DNA of 64,000 nucleotides, taken from Verpa conica. Taxonomy: Eukaryota > Ascomycota > Pezizomycetes > Pezizales > Morchellaceae. The stretch is taken from contig JAUFSD010000016.1 in assembly GCA_033030425.1 (NCBI GenBank), positions 1,240,001 to 1,304,000 on the forward strand, given 5' to 3'. Made by a program: the position numbers and the translations under genes. Below, in pieces: positions 35,103 through 45,999 of this stretch; position 1 is the stretch's first letter, and every line of letters begins with the position of its first letter. Under the pieces are notes generated by a model. That model was not told the origin of the DNA. It saw only the letters and a list, made by a program, of their open reading frames with translations, and ran no database searches.

Positions 35103-35934
35103 ATGGCAACCCCTCGCGTCTTCCTCGCCCGCCACGGCGAAACAGAATGGACCTTGAACGGCCGTCACACCGGCATCTCCGAAATCCCCCTCACTCAGAA
35201 TGGCGAACTCCAGGTCCTCGGGTCCTCTCGTTCCCTCGTTGGTTCTGGACGTCTAATTGACCCAGCCCGTCTCCGTCGGGTTTACATCTCCCCTCGGGTT
35301 CGTGCACAACGCACCTTTGCACTCCTACTCCCCAATGGTGTCCCGGAAGGTGTGGAGGTTACAACAACAGATGCGATAGCGGAGTGGGGGTATGGGAGGT
35401 ATGAGGGTATGTTCCCTGCTCAGATCCGTGAAGATAGGAAGAGCAGAGGGTTAGACCAGGACAAGCCGTTTGATATCTGGAGGGATGGGTGTGAAGATGG
35501 AGAAGACGGATTGAAGGGGGAGAGTGCAGCTGAGGTTAAAGAGAGACTGGATACATTGATTAGAGAGATTAAGGAACTCCAGGGACCATACATGAGGGGG
35601 GAGAAGAGCGTTGATGTGTTGCTGGTGGGTTATTCTTTCTCGGTCAAAGCGGATTGAGTTAATCCACATGGTTGATAAATAGGTCTCACATGGACACCTT
35701 CTTCGTGCCTTTACAAAACGGTGGTTAGGTCTTGAGCTTGACTTTCCGATCCAGATGATACTTGAACCGGGAGGTATTGCGACTTTGACGTATGTAGTCC
35801 CCCCCATACAGATTATATTCAACTTCTAATCTATTTTTAGATACAATCACCATAACGTCAACGAGCCAGCATTCCTCCTTGGTGGTGTTTTTAAAGACCC
35901 TCTGGCTGAGACTGCCCCTATTTTGACCCAGTAA
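35103..35934 (+). CDS. Phosphoglycerate-mutase-family phosphatase (SHB17-like)
   Basis: Three exons: 35103-35624, 35683-35789 and 35841-35934, 240 residues. Histidine-phosphatase signature LARHGETEW near residue 9 (nucleophile His11), acid/base Glu in AEWGYGRYEG, and the second His in VSHGH at the exon 1/2 junction. The C-terminal GGIATLTYNHHNVNEPAFLL is complete. Yeast Shb17, a close relative in this family, is a sedoheptulose-1,7-bisphosphatase in riboneogenesis; sugar-phosphate phosphatase activity is therefore likely here, but the exact substrate is inferred. Length and motifs suggest a working enzyme. Confidence 0.88.
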
Positions 35935-36913
35935 AGGCGCGGTGAAAGGTTTTGCTTCCCACCCTGGAAAAAGACAGATTAGAAATGCTTTTAGACCCCA
36001 ATGGCCCCCACGGCAAAGGGGGGGATACTCGTGATTAGAAACGTTGCTTTTTTTTCTTAGAGTTTTGGATACCTAAATACATGCAGTAGAATTAGAAATC
36101 AGATAGAATTTTGGCCCTGAGAGCTCTATAGGGATAAAACAGACGGGACGCTTGCTGCGCATACACCCTTTCCCCACCTGGTGGCTAATGATGCAGAGAT
36201 GGTGATATGTAGAAAAGCTATTAAAGTGAAGCTAAGTGAGTCATTAGTGAGGCTCATGGTGGAAATGGCTGGCTGAGGGGAGACATTGACAACAAATGCT
36301 TAATCTGATGCCGGTGAATGTATTAATAAAGTTAACAAATTGTTCCAACAGACTCATACACAACAAAGAGTAAATACAAATCACTCTGCAGGGGTAAAAA
36401 CAGGCGAAGGGAGTACAGAGATGCAACAAGGTACGCTCGGGGAAGTGGCGGAAGTACGGACTTTAGTACCGGATATTCAATTACTCTATATTCATGTTAT
36501 AACAAACCTTGTAATGGCGTTGATAAAGACTGGTTATTTACCTTATTTTTGGCCACGAGGTGAACCAACAGTACAGACACCATCACTCGCACCCCCTGTT
36601 TTCTAATTCTTTGCCTGGAGGATTACTACCGGGGAGGATCCCTGCCAAGAAGGATTTCCCCCTAGAGTAAGAAGGAAGAGAAACAAGCAATAAAGTTACC
36701 CGAATGTGGGGGGGAAGCTAAGTCTCAAAATAATAAGCCTCTCTAAGAGCTGCGGGTCCACGGGTGAAATCTGTCTCACCTCAAAGCCCTTCAGCCGCAC
36801 GATGTGTTATTATTTCTACTCATATATGAACCGTGTCGTGGCTATAAGTATCTTGTTATATCTCCCTATGTTCCCCTAATACTCCTTACATAGACATTCA
36901 ATCCTTAGATACA
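35935..36913. other. Intergenic
   Basis: A short frame at 36340-36606 lacks any coding signature. The last 80 bp before 36914 look like an ordinary promoter/leader. Confidence 0.5.
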
Positions 36914-37442
36914 ATGAGAAGTCCTTGCTTCACTCTGATCCTATGCCTCAATTTCCTTACCGTGTTTGCACTGGCATTCCCGGCCTCGAGTGGTAGTGTT
37001 GACTCCCTACTGGCTAGAAATGTAAGTACCAATCTATCTACTAGATTAATTACATAGACCTAGAACCCTAATGAGAGAAAAAAAATCACAGGAAGAAACA
37101 ACCATCTATCATCTCGACACCCCGACCCTACCGTACATAGAGCACTACCTCAACCGTCGATTCGACATAGACACATCCAAATACAAAGTACCCACAAACA
37201 CCAGCGCCCCACTCAAATGCACCGGCACCTTCCGAAACATATTGACCAACTCATGTGTGACAAAGTTGGAAGTAGCGGCCATAGTGATATTAGCATTAAT
37301 TATCATCTTTGTTCCGTTGTATTTCGTAATTAGGTGGACGTTTGATATAAGTAATTGGTTTAATTATAATTGGAAGAAGAGGTTCGCGAGGAAGAAGGAG
37401 GTGGATACAGATAAAGTGGGATTGGTGGGTGCTGGTGCTTAG
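36914..37442 (+). CDS. Secreted/single-pass membrane protein
   Basis: Two exons: 36914-37021 and 37092-37442, 152 residues. A signal peptide (MRSPCFTLILCLNFLTVFAL, cleavage near AFPASSG) is followed by an ectodomain of about 75 residues with two Cys (LKCTG and NSCVT), one membrane helix (AAIVILALIIIFVPLYFVI) and a basic cytoplasmic tail (NWKKRFARKKE). The plan is a small type I surface protein. I do not recognise a family. The first exon is too short to be seen as an open frame by itself; the donor GTAAGT and acceptor CACAG are strong. Confidence 0.72.
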
Positions 37443-39397
37443 TGTTTTTGTTTTGGTGTTCTTTTGCTTTTTTTTAGGCGGTTTTGGCGTTGGATATTCC
37501 TTTTGTTGTTTTTCTTTGGGGGGTGGGTATACGTATAGTATTCGGTAGGGATAATATAGCGGGATGTATGGTGTAGGTTTTTGTAATCGTGGATATGACC
37601 ATGGGGGTTCTTGCTATGTAGTGATTTTGTCGAGCCAAGATAATATAATTGTAGCCGGTATCTTTAAGTTCAGCCCTAAAAACCTCATCAACGACCACGT
37701 ACGATGGTAGATACACGAGATTGCTGTATCGAGGCTAACATCTACCAGTGTCGGTTTAGGTGTTGGAGTCTGCGCTATGGTCATTTCGGCAAGACATCGG
37801 TAACTGGTCGATCACGGCCCGATACGGGGGATATAGAGAATACTATACACCCTAAGGTACCAATCGGCACTCGAGTAATATACTGATACAACAAGCTTTT
37901 AGAGCCTCAGAAGTCCTTCTTGGCAAGGCCATAACGCCCGAGGAGAGATAACAAACGCCATTTATAGATCATGGAGGGTAACCTATAACTATCTAATATA
38001 GGTACTATCGGTCGCTACTACTCTTATGTATCTTAAAACCCCCATAGTGTCGGGAGGATGGTAGAGTTGCCTTTATATAGTTAGTAGAGGTAACCAAACC
38101 TTTGCCATGGCTCGGAATATTACTCTAATCCAAGGATTGATATATTATTAGGTAAAACAAAAGAAAAAAAAAGAAATGCCCGGACAAAGCTACATATAGC
38201 TACAGCGACCATCAAGATTATAGGACTATTTACTTGAATAAATAAGTCTAACCAGCTAAACGACCCACCGCTCAAGGGCAGCACATCTCCTAAAATCGGC
38301 CGGAATGCTTAAGTGTAGAGACATAAAGGGGTTATGCATCAATATCCTGCCGTTCATATAGTGATTCTCTCCCGTACTATCTTCGTTTAGATAGCCCCCG
38401 AGAGCATAGTTTCCTTTTTCTAGGCGAAATATATATAATCTTCGCTTGGTAGCTCTGTCCCCTCGTTTGATCACTTTAATAGTGGCTTAGTCCTCGCATC
38501 CTCTGCAAACCAGGCTACTTAAGAACCGTCCGAAAAAACGACATTTGCGTGTGATTGGCTCAGGGACACCCCGTGTGTCTTATACAACGCTGGACTAGAC
38601 CACCTAAGCTTCATACACAGATATCCAAATGAACTAAGACCGGAAAATGCGAACCAGTAGGAGACCAGTTAGGGTAGTACCAGTTTTAGACCATTGAAAG
38701 CCCCGAGTAAAACACAGTCCGATCTATCAATCATGTTATCTGTAGAGATTAAAACCAAGCCACATTAGGAATATCAAGGCTATGATGTGCAAGATCGGCT
38801 TTGATGGTTTGAGCGCTCTCAGATCTCAACTCACAAGATATCTTTCCGAGAGCCGAGGTTGGTTGCCTAGGATGACGAAGGTCATTAGGTATAAGTCCAC
38901 AAAAGCTGGGAGCCTTGTTTCCTCATTAGCTCCGAAATTAGACTTTTCAGAAAGCACTGAGTGCTAGATTGAGGGTAAATATTTTTGATGATTACTATTA
39001 GATGATCCTCGTATAGAATTATATTGGAGATATGGAGGGACACTGACAAGGTTGAATATATATCTAGAAGGATGCCTTGGTTTATTCTCCGGCTGCCTTG
39101 AAGCGTTTCTGCCTCATTTCCGGTTTGGGAGGTGAGACTCATTAGATTAGTGCGATTTCGCAGATAATAATACGGCGAGATGAAGTGAAGAAATCATGAG
39201 GCTGCGGGGATCGTGACTACCACCTGTACATTTTTGTTGGCAGTCCGTAGAGGTAAATTTGCTATGGGGCAGAGCTGTAGAGTGCATACGCTTTACCTCA
39301 TCGGTTGACTACTTTAAGTCTAGGCCATTGCTTCAAATATGAGCATCAACGGCTATATCCATATCGGAAGCTGGGATATGTGACAAGGCTGAATATT

Positions 39398-39414
39398 TCA
39401 TGGATTATCACTCG
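39398..39414 (+). repeat. Bipartite motif TCATG-N5-TCACTCG
   Basis: Exact copy with spacer GATTA; identical to the copy at 42804 over 21 bp including the following TTGG. Confidence 0.75.
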
Positions 39415-39629
39415 TTGGTTAGTTCGTTCTGCCTTTCTAACCCAACCCTGATCCTTGGCGAGTGGTAAGACACCACAGTATCTGATCGCTGACTCTCTTT
39501 AAAAAGTACATGTAACTGGTATATTCAGTTATAATCGCCTATCGTAAAATTCACCACGGTTAGATGATATATGTGCGCCTTGTTTACCTCCTCGGAAGAT
39601 GTCTGCTTTTGGCGATGATGTAGTGCTCG

Positions 39630-39663
39630 TGTGTAACATTTACAACAACACAAGTGTTACACA
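39630..39663. repeat. Inverted repeat, 12-bp stem
   Basis: TGTGTAACATTT pairs with AAGTGTTACACA (one G-T pair) around a 10-nt loop. No gene adjoins it, so terminator, small RNA or chance are all possible. Confidence 0.4.
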
Positions 39664-40436
39664 TAGAAACCTGCGCCCTATCGCAACACCATACTCTGGT
39701 TAGGGATAACAACTTGAATATGTAAGTGGGTACTTATTGAAGGTGACTTCTCTACTTTTGCTGGCGGGTATCTCCTACTCTAACAACTTCGCACATCTCT
39801 ACAAATGCTTAAACATTTAGCTCTCTCTATCGGCTTCAATACTAGTGCTGTTTTATGTCTTGTATTTCCGGTGAGGGAGCCTCAAGTTACGCATGTCTGA
39901 TGGTTGGACTGATTTGTACTCCGCGCCATCGCAGATTTGTGCAGGAAGGTCAATTCCTGCTCGCGGTACACTTTCCTCGAGAGAATCTAGTACATTTGAC
40001 TCCTCTACACGTGATGTCACGTGGTATATACCTGGTTAGTACCTTGCTAATGTCCTTGGAGCTACAATAGGAGGAGGTTCGGTCTCCACCAAATAGTTGA
40101 GGTGAAGAATCATGGATATGCTGACCCCCCGGTGGTGGTTCTAAGAGGATAGTGATAAACGCAAAGGTAGCAGACTAACTCAAGAACCCGGCGGTCACCG
40201 CGAGATGCCACTTCCAACCCGAATAAAGCTAGAACGCACACCCGTTTTAAAAACCAGGGTAATAAATACCTTGAGAGTCTACTATTATTCCTGTACTTTA
40301 AAATCCCTGACATCTGCGTCTAGGCTGAAACACCTTCTCCCACATCGACCTCAGCAGGGCATAAGGGCTTACACGTAGGGTGGCTGGTGTTCATGCTGTC
40401 ACCAATTTTTGTCGTAATAGCCTGTTTGATAATTAT

Positions 40437-40519
40437 GTACTTTCTACAATTGATTCCAATCTGGCGGAGGGATACAATTGCGTACTTTCTGCAATTGATC
40501 CCAATCGGGTGGAGGGATA
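40437..40519. repeat. 45-bp tandem duplication
   Basis: Two units beginning GTACTTTCTACAATTGAT and GTACTTTCTGCAATTGAT, period 45, differing at about five positions, non-coding. Confidence 0.8.
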
Positions 40520-41594
40520 GATTTAGAAAAACTGGTACAGACGAGGAGCTAAACCGCTGGGGACAAAGTACATGTAGTTCTGTTATTGCCAAGCCCCAAA
40601 AGGCTTTTACTAGAGCTCCTAGTTTTCTAAAATAGTTCAATCAACGCATCTTATTCTCTGCTGTAGGTCTGGGCATCGGTATATGTGGGTCAAGAACATA
40701 GGGTTTGGGACTCTAGTATTACTTACAGATTATCTGATATATGAATTAAATCCACCGTCGGAGCTTCTATTTCTGGAGGATTGATTGGTTTTGCTCATAC
40801 TATGGTTGTATCCTAGCCTGGTGTTATAGGCCGGGGTGGACCCCGCGGGGGAGCCAGGACGGTTGCAAACACTGGTTGGATAGTGCCGACGATGGCTTCG
40901 AGGGGATGGGGGGCACTCACCTATACCTAAAAGTGATCAGGTCTGGTAAGCACGTTGCTCCCGCGGGATGACGTGTGGCGCTCAAAGCTGGTGCCTGGTG
41001 TTATCTCAGGGTAAGGGTTCAATTGTGGCTTTGGAATCTCAGGAAGGCTCCTCGATCCTTACATAGAAGCGTTATGTCATCCCGTAAATAACTTAGGCTG
41101 GTGCCTGGTGTCAGTGAATCATATAACGGTATACTCTCCGTCTGGCAGTTTCTTAGGCACCACTGGTGACCTTTATAACATGAATTCACCAATACGAAAG
41201 GTTTGAATATTTAATTCATTGGGTTAGTCTAAGGAGTCGGCGGTGCAGGACATCCAGCACTATCAAGGCAGACTACAAGTCTGTCTACGCAAAACCCAAT
41301 ACTATCATTAATATCCCCGCATTTATTGCTCGAAAGTCACGTGAAACGAAGCAGGGTATCTATTCGTCAATTGAGTAAAACCACATTACCCCACCCTGCC
41401 TCGTCCACTAGAACTTTGGTAGCACCAGTATTTATGCACTTGTGGGATAAAATCGCTCAGCCCCCGATTTGGGCCAGCAGTTTATAAGTAGAATGAATCG
41501 ACATCTCAGTAGCTACTGCCTTGATTTTTATTAAAATTCATTCATCTATTCCCGGCTTAACATACTTTCCTACGTAGGAAAACCTTCGGTCGCA

Positions 41595-42570
41595 ATGCAC
41601 TTACTTTTCAAAATCGGATTTATTCTCTCTTTATATGTCAGTATTGGTGCTGCGAGACCTCCGAGATCGGATCACTATGCGAGTGAAGAGATTTCCATCA
41701 AGCAGGAGAGCAGACGTACAACACCTTGGGCACTCCGAGCAGATAATTGCCCGGCGGAGCTTTTTTCATGCGCACTGGCCGTTAGACCATCCTACATGCC
41801 GGCGGAAAACCACCGTTCGATGATGGGTCAGGACGCCTGTTGCCCTCCTCAGACAACCTGTGTTACGTATTTATCGACCGGTAGCGTTGCGTGTTGCCCG
41901 TACGGTAAAAGCTCCCCATCCTCTCTTACGATGATTTGTTTGCTCACGTAACACCCCCCCCCCCCCGGCTATGTAGAAGATATTCACTGCGGTATGCCTG
42001 GGACACAAAATACCTGCGCTGATCCCGAGTGGACAATGTTTGAGGCTACCAGCGGGTATCCGTTCTGCTGCCTTCCGGGGCAGGTTGGGACCGATGGTAC
42101 CGCACCGTTTCAGGGGGGAAATTGCGCTGACCCTCTTGTGCCTGAGTTCGGTAGAGTAGGTAATGTGTCTACCTAACTTGAATTATTAATCTACAAGTTT
42201 CTAAATATTACTGGTGGTGGCGGGGGGGGTATAGGTGATCGTACGGCGTGATAATAGTACTGATACTGAGAAGAAGAAAAATAAACGTCTTTCGACCGGG
42301 GCTACCGTTGGGATTGTCTTTGTTTTTGTAGTGGCCTACGGGTGGGTTGTAGTGGTTATTGTATATCTCGTATCTCGGGGTGTCTGGCTGTTGGTTATGT
42401 GTCTGGTTTCAAGGGTAGTGATTAGGGCTTATCGTAGGTGTAGGGGTAAAAGCTGTAATGAGTGGAGGGTAAGATTTAAGCGGGAGGGTGCGGATAGTAA
42501 TAAGGTTAATGAATGGGGAAGGAAGGTTGATGAAGTAAGCCCTATGGAGAAGGTAATGGTGAAACTTTGA
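41595..42570 (+). CDS. Cysteine-rich secreted/single-pass membrane protein
   Basis: Exons 41595-41904, 41977-42155 and 42235-42570, 274 residues. A signal peptide (MHLLFKIGFILSLYVSIGAA) precedes a Cys-rich ectodomain with pairs ACCPPQTTC, ACCPYEDIHC and PFCCLPGQ, then a long hydrophobic stretch of about 45 residues around VGIVFVFVVAYGWVVVVIV and a basic tail (RAYRRCRGK and more). The pattern of CC pairs is common in fungal surface proteins, role unknown. Intron 1 has a run of 13 C just before its acceptor; intron 2 uses donor GTAGGT, the only in-phase choice I find. It is second in a row of similar-plan surface proteins with the gene at 36914, but they share no sequence. Confidence 0.7.
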
Positions 42571-42803
42571 TATATTCCATTGGCTGTTTCCTGGGTAATA
42601 AGTGTTTTTGAGTGTTTTCTCTCTCCTAATCATTTCTGTCAATATGACTGGTGAATCCGGGGCTGTTGGGATGAGATATAAATATTGTAAACGGTGTATA
42701 ATGAGGGCTATATTAGTCCTTAAGTGTGATAAGCTGTTAGGAGAAATCGATGCAATGTCGTTGGATTGGGTCGCTGAGGAAGTCGTATCACCAGCAGCCA
42801 GAG

Positions 42804-42820
42804 TCATGGATTATCACTCG
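42804..42820 (+). repeat. Bipartite motif TCATG-N5-TCACTCG
   Basis: Exact copy, 8 bp left of the direct repeat of short insertion copy D. Confidence 0.75.
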
Positions 42821-42828
42821 TTGGCCAA

Positions 42829-42891
42829 TGATAAATCCGATATGAATGAATGAATTAATCATAACTACATGGAGCCCTGATAAATCCGATA
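42829..42891 (-). mobile_element. Short insertion, copy D, with perfect 14-bp direct repeats
   Basis: Insert 42843-42877 (35 bp) is (TGAA)3 then TTAATCATAACTACATGGAG and CCC. It is bounded by TGATAAATCCGATA at 42829-42842 and again at 42878-42891, a perfect 14-bp direct repeat. This is the cleanest copy. Confidence 0.8.
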
Positions 42892-43223
42892 ATTGAACGG
42901 ATAAATAAGTAAATGTAGACCGGATAATTCCTCGATCCACGTGTGGAGAGATTGATTCCCGCTTAAAGGGCTTCTGTGCGATTCCAGTGGTACGCCTTGG
43001 CACTGGTGAACAAATGTAATGGTGCCTGCGGGAAGCTTCCTTTGTACAATGACACACGCGAGAAATTCCCCGCTGGTAGCGAGAGTCACGTGTAAACCTA
43101 TGCTCGTTCCCATCCCCATCTATTACAAGCACCGGAAGCAAGCTGACAGGGCTGGGCACAAGACTAGTGTAAACCAGTCCCTCCCCCGCCAAACAAAAAA
43201 CACCCTCAAATCCCATTTCAAAA

Positions 43224-43762
43224 ATGATTTTCTTCAGGTACTATCATTCCACCGCTTTATTAATTCTCGCTGTGTCCCTTATATGGAAACTAAAACTAAT
43301 TTCATCACAGCTTCTTCAAGACCATCATCGGCAGCGAGGTATTCTCAATCCAAGGTTTCCTGGCCTATCTTATCCTGTTAACACCGCAGATTTCCAGGTC
43401 ACTATCGAACTCAAAGACAACGTGACTGTCCGCGGAACCCTTCTCTCAGTGGATACCTACTTGAACATGAAGCTCGGAGATATCCAGTTCATTAACGTCG
43501 CTAAAAATGGCCCTATTATGGTATTTGGTATCTCTATCGGCTGGTAAATGCCTTGCTAATGGTGTTATACAGCATGCAGTAACGAGTCTGTTTATCCGTG
43601 GAAACAGTATGAGATATGTTTACTTGCCGGTAGAGATGGTCGATGGCTCGCTGTTACAGGATGCAACAAGAGTTGGTGAGTTTGGTATCGAGTGGGGTTA
43701 TGTTGATGGATGGAATACTAATTGCATGCGTATGATATATAGAGCTGGTTAAGGGGTTTTAG
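43224..43762 (+). CDS. LSM2: U6 snRNA-associated Sm-like protein LSm2
   Basis: Five exons: 43224-43237, 43311-43338, 43398-43520, 43573-43675 and 43743-43762; total 288 nt including stop, 95 residues, the typical LSm2 length. LSm2 is a subunit of the LSm1-7 ring (cytoplasmic mRNA decay) and LSm2-8 ring (U6 snRNA). The spliced N-terminus MIFFSFFKTIIGSE and the Sm1 motif (VTIELKDNVTVRGTLLSVDT then YLNMKLGD) plus the Sm2 motif (SLFIRGNSMRYVYLP) fit. The segment between Sm1 and Sm2 (QFINVAKNGPIMHAVT) is diverged. Three very small exons make it easy to miss. Confidence 0.93.
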
Positions 43763-44234
43763 GTTCGGGTTTTGTCTACTGATGGGGGTGTGTTTGGATT
43801 GGAGGGCGAATTTATTTGTATCTTATCTGCTCATTCTTGTAGAGTTTCTTCCATATCCAGTTTTTCGTTCAAAGAATTGGCAGTTGTGTTTTTTTGCGAG
43901 AGCCCCCTTCGAATTTAAAGCTCTATTAGCCAGTCATTATCTGGCCCACAGTGCAGAACGTTGTTTGTGTCCATCAGGGTGCGGAGACAAAGCAGATATA
44001 ACGCTGGAGTTCTGCTCTACCTTGATCATACGCTCGTCACCTATCCCTTAATTCCCTATTCTTTCCATCAATCACGACTACCACCTAGGGCCAGTCAGCT
44101 ATAAAGATAAAGCTGCAAGCTGCTTACCTCCCGTAGGTTATTTATATCTCACAAGCTATTATCTCCTATAAGTTATTTACCCCCTGCACTTTACCTTTAC
44201 ACCTTGTTAACCTTTCATAGCTTACATACGCGAG
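43763..44234. other. Intergenic
   Basis: No gene; the right part is probably the promoter of the TPR gene at 44235. Confidence 0.5.
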
Positions 44235-44954
44235 ATGGCCCTTTATGGAATCAGCGAGCATTACCGCACTCGTGCCCCTGTCACTCACCCCACCTCCGCC
44301 GTATCAACGAAACCCTACCGCCAACAGATCAACATTCAAGTTCTCGCCGAAATCCACTTTGACTCCTACGATTTCGACCTTTCCCTCTCTGTCTACCACG
44401 AGTTGCTTAGCCTGTTCTCCCAGAACGCCAAAGTCCTTTTCAACATTGGGCAGATTCACTTACTCCTTGGCGAACGTCGTGAGAGCGCTTCATGGTTCGA
44501 AAAGTCCATTGCTTGCGATCCCTTCTTGGCCGTTGCATATTTCCAGCTGGGGGCTGTCTATATGCGCCTTGGCAACTTTAGCCGTGCCCGCGATGCGTAC
44601 AACAGCTGTCGCCATACTGTTGTCCGCGGTGATCCTGTGGTCGTCGAGGAAAGGGTTGAGTACGATCAACTCGGCATGCGGTATACACTTTACCAAGGTG
44701 ATATTGAAAGAAATCAGCGTTGGTGCGAAAATAAACTGGGTATGGCTCATACTTGGCCTATGAGAGCAGATGTGGTGGCGGGAAGTGTGCGGGAGAGTAG
44801 GATTACAAGTGTTAGTGCGGGCACTATCTTCAGAGTGCCGGATAGAAAAGCTAGAGCGAGGGCAGCTGATCCTGCGAAGACGGCTGAATGGAGATTTAGA
44901 GACGAGGCGAGGGTTTTGGCGATCTCTAAAGGCGAGGGGGCGGAATTGGTTTGA
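44235..44954 (+). CDS. p67phox/NoxR-like TPR protein, N-terminal domain only
   Basis: Single exon, 239 residues. It follows the TPR domain of the NADPH-oxidase activator p67phox/NoxR: KVLFNIGQIHLLLGERRESA, DPFLAVAYFQLGAVYMRLGN, then YDQLGMRYTLYQGDIERN and the post-TPR segment SAGTIFRVPDRK, which parallels the activation-domain start in that family. NoxR binds Rac and the NOX catalytic subunit. Here the fourth TPR is shortened (from about residue 165), and the PB1 and SH3-like parts are absent since the frame ends at TGA in 44954. It could be a short paralogue acting as a competitor or scaffold, or a retained gene fragment. The lack of introns and the clean frame favour a real short gene. Confidence 0.68.
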   Translation: MALYGISEHYRTRAPVTHPTSAVSTKPYRQQINIQVLAEIHFDSYDFDLSLSVYHELLSLFSQNAKVLFNIGQIHLLLGERRESASWFEKSIACDPFLAVAYFQLGAVYMRLGNFSRARDAYNSCRHTVVRGDPVVVEERVEYDQLGMRYTLYQGDIERNQRWCENKLGMAHTWPMRADVVAGSVRESRITSVSAGTIFRVPDRKARARAADPAKTAEWRFRDEARVLAISKGEGAELV

Positions 44955-45999
44955 TGGGATTTTGGGAATGAGGATTGGTTCGTTCGTGGCTGTCTTGAAT
45001 AGGATATAAGGGTTAGTTTAATACCTGGAGTAAGGTAAAGGCGTCTTGAGTTATGAATTGGCCAATTTATTTTAAATAAATGTCATAATAAAGCTGCCTC
45101 ATATACTAGGCTAATCGGTATCAATTCTCATCACATAGAAGAAAGAATCTAAGAAAGAGGGTTAGGTGTAATCATAGAAAAGAACTAGACTAGCCACATA
45201 TAGATATCTGTCCTGGAATGTGATAATCTTGCATAAAGTAGCGATGTATGGAATAATCTCTAGAAAATACAATCTTGTATACGTCTCTCTACGAAATATT
45301 AGTAACCACTAATGATAAACTCATTCATTCAAAGATTAGTAACCTGTCATGTTTAGTAGGAGGTATAGATATTACTGCTAGTTGATACTCTGTTTCGTGC
45401 CAGAAGTATCTCATGCACACATGCATTTCAGTTCTAGTCTTCGTTAATCAAGATTTCTTTTCCCTATAGTAATTGGAGTTCAATGGGTGGAGCCCATAAT
45501 TGCCCAGTGTGAACTACGGCATCAAGTTAAGGTTTCTTGAAAACTAATTATGTCCAGGGCTAAGTGATGTTGCCACCTTTCCTGACACGTTTCGATAGTT
45601 CACTCTTATAACCAGCTAGCCGCTCACAGTGCTTTTATACCCCTTCTCATCCGTCAATCATCATTATCGCTATATATTCTTATCTTCAGTAAGAAGGTCT
45701 TCTGTGGTATCACATAATTATATTACGGTTCTCTCAATCCCAACAAGAGAGCGTCAAATAGCTTTTCTTTTCTTTTCTAAACTTGTATAGTTGCTCACCT
45801 CGTTGTCTCTACCGCATTGGGGCTGGTGAAACGTGATAAGTGGGACTTTATATTCATATAAAGAACTTTGCTTTATTTAAAGGGTAGCTTGTCTGTGGCT
45901 GGTGCTATAGCTAGCCTTTATAGGCCTTATATTAAGGGTGTGTATTCCGGCTATTTTTTGGGAAATAGAAGCTAATTGCTAGTTATAATAAGTGTCAGG
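44955..45999. other. Intergenic
   Basis: AT-rich, no gene. Short insertion copy E is at 45298-45344. Confidence 0.55.
45298..45344 (+). mobile_element. Short insertion, copy E, 5'-shortened
   Basis: Insert 45308-45334 (27 bp) reads ATGATAAACTCATTCATTCA within it, the tail half of the family only. Perfect 10-bp direct repeats ATTAGTAACC flank it (45298-45307 and 45335-45344). Confidence 0.65.

Larger units (their letters stand above)
37443..41594. other. Large gene-free spacer
   Basis: About 4.1 kb with only short, unconvincing frames. It holds a 12-bp-stem hairpin (39630-39663), an exact bipartite motif (39398-39414), a 45-bp tandem duplication (40437-40519) and two copies of GCTGGTGCCTGGTGT (near 40,989 and 41,098). 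Decayed genes or repeats may lie here. Confidence 0.5.
42571..43223. other. Intergenic
   Basis: No gene. Holds bipartite motif 42804-42820 and short insertion copy D. Confidence 0.6.

Noticed and set aside
36340..36606. 88-codon frame, plus strand
   Set aside because: No start context, domain or conserved pattern; likely chance.
41954..41966. 13-C run as a phase-variable tract
   Set aside because: It lies inside intron 1 next to the acceptor, so length change would not shift the reading frame.
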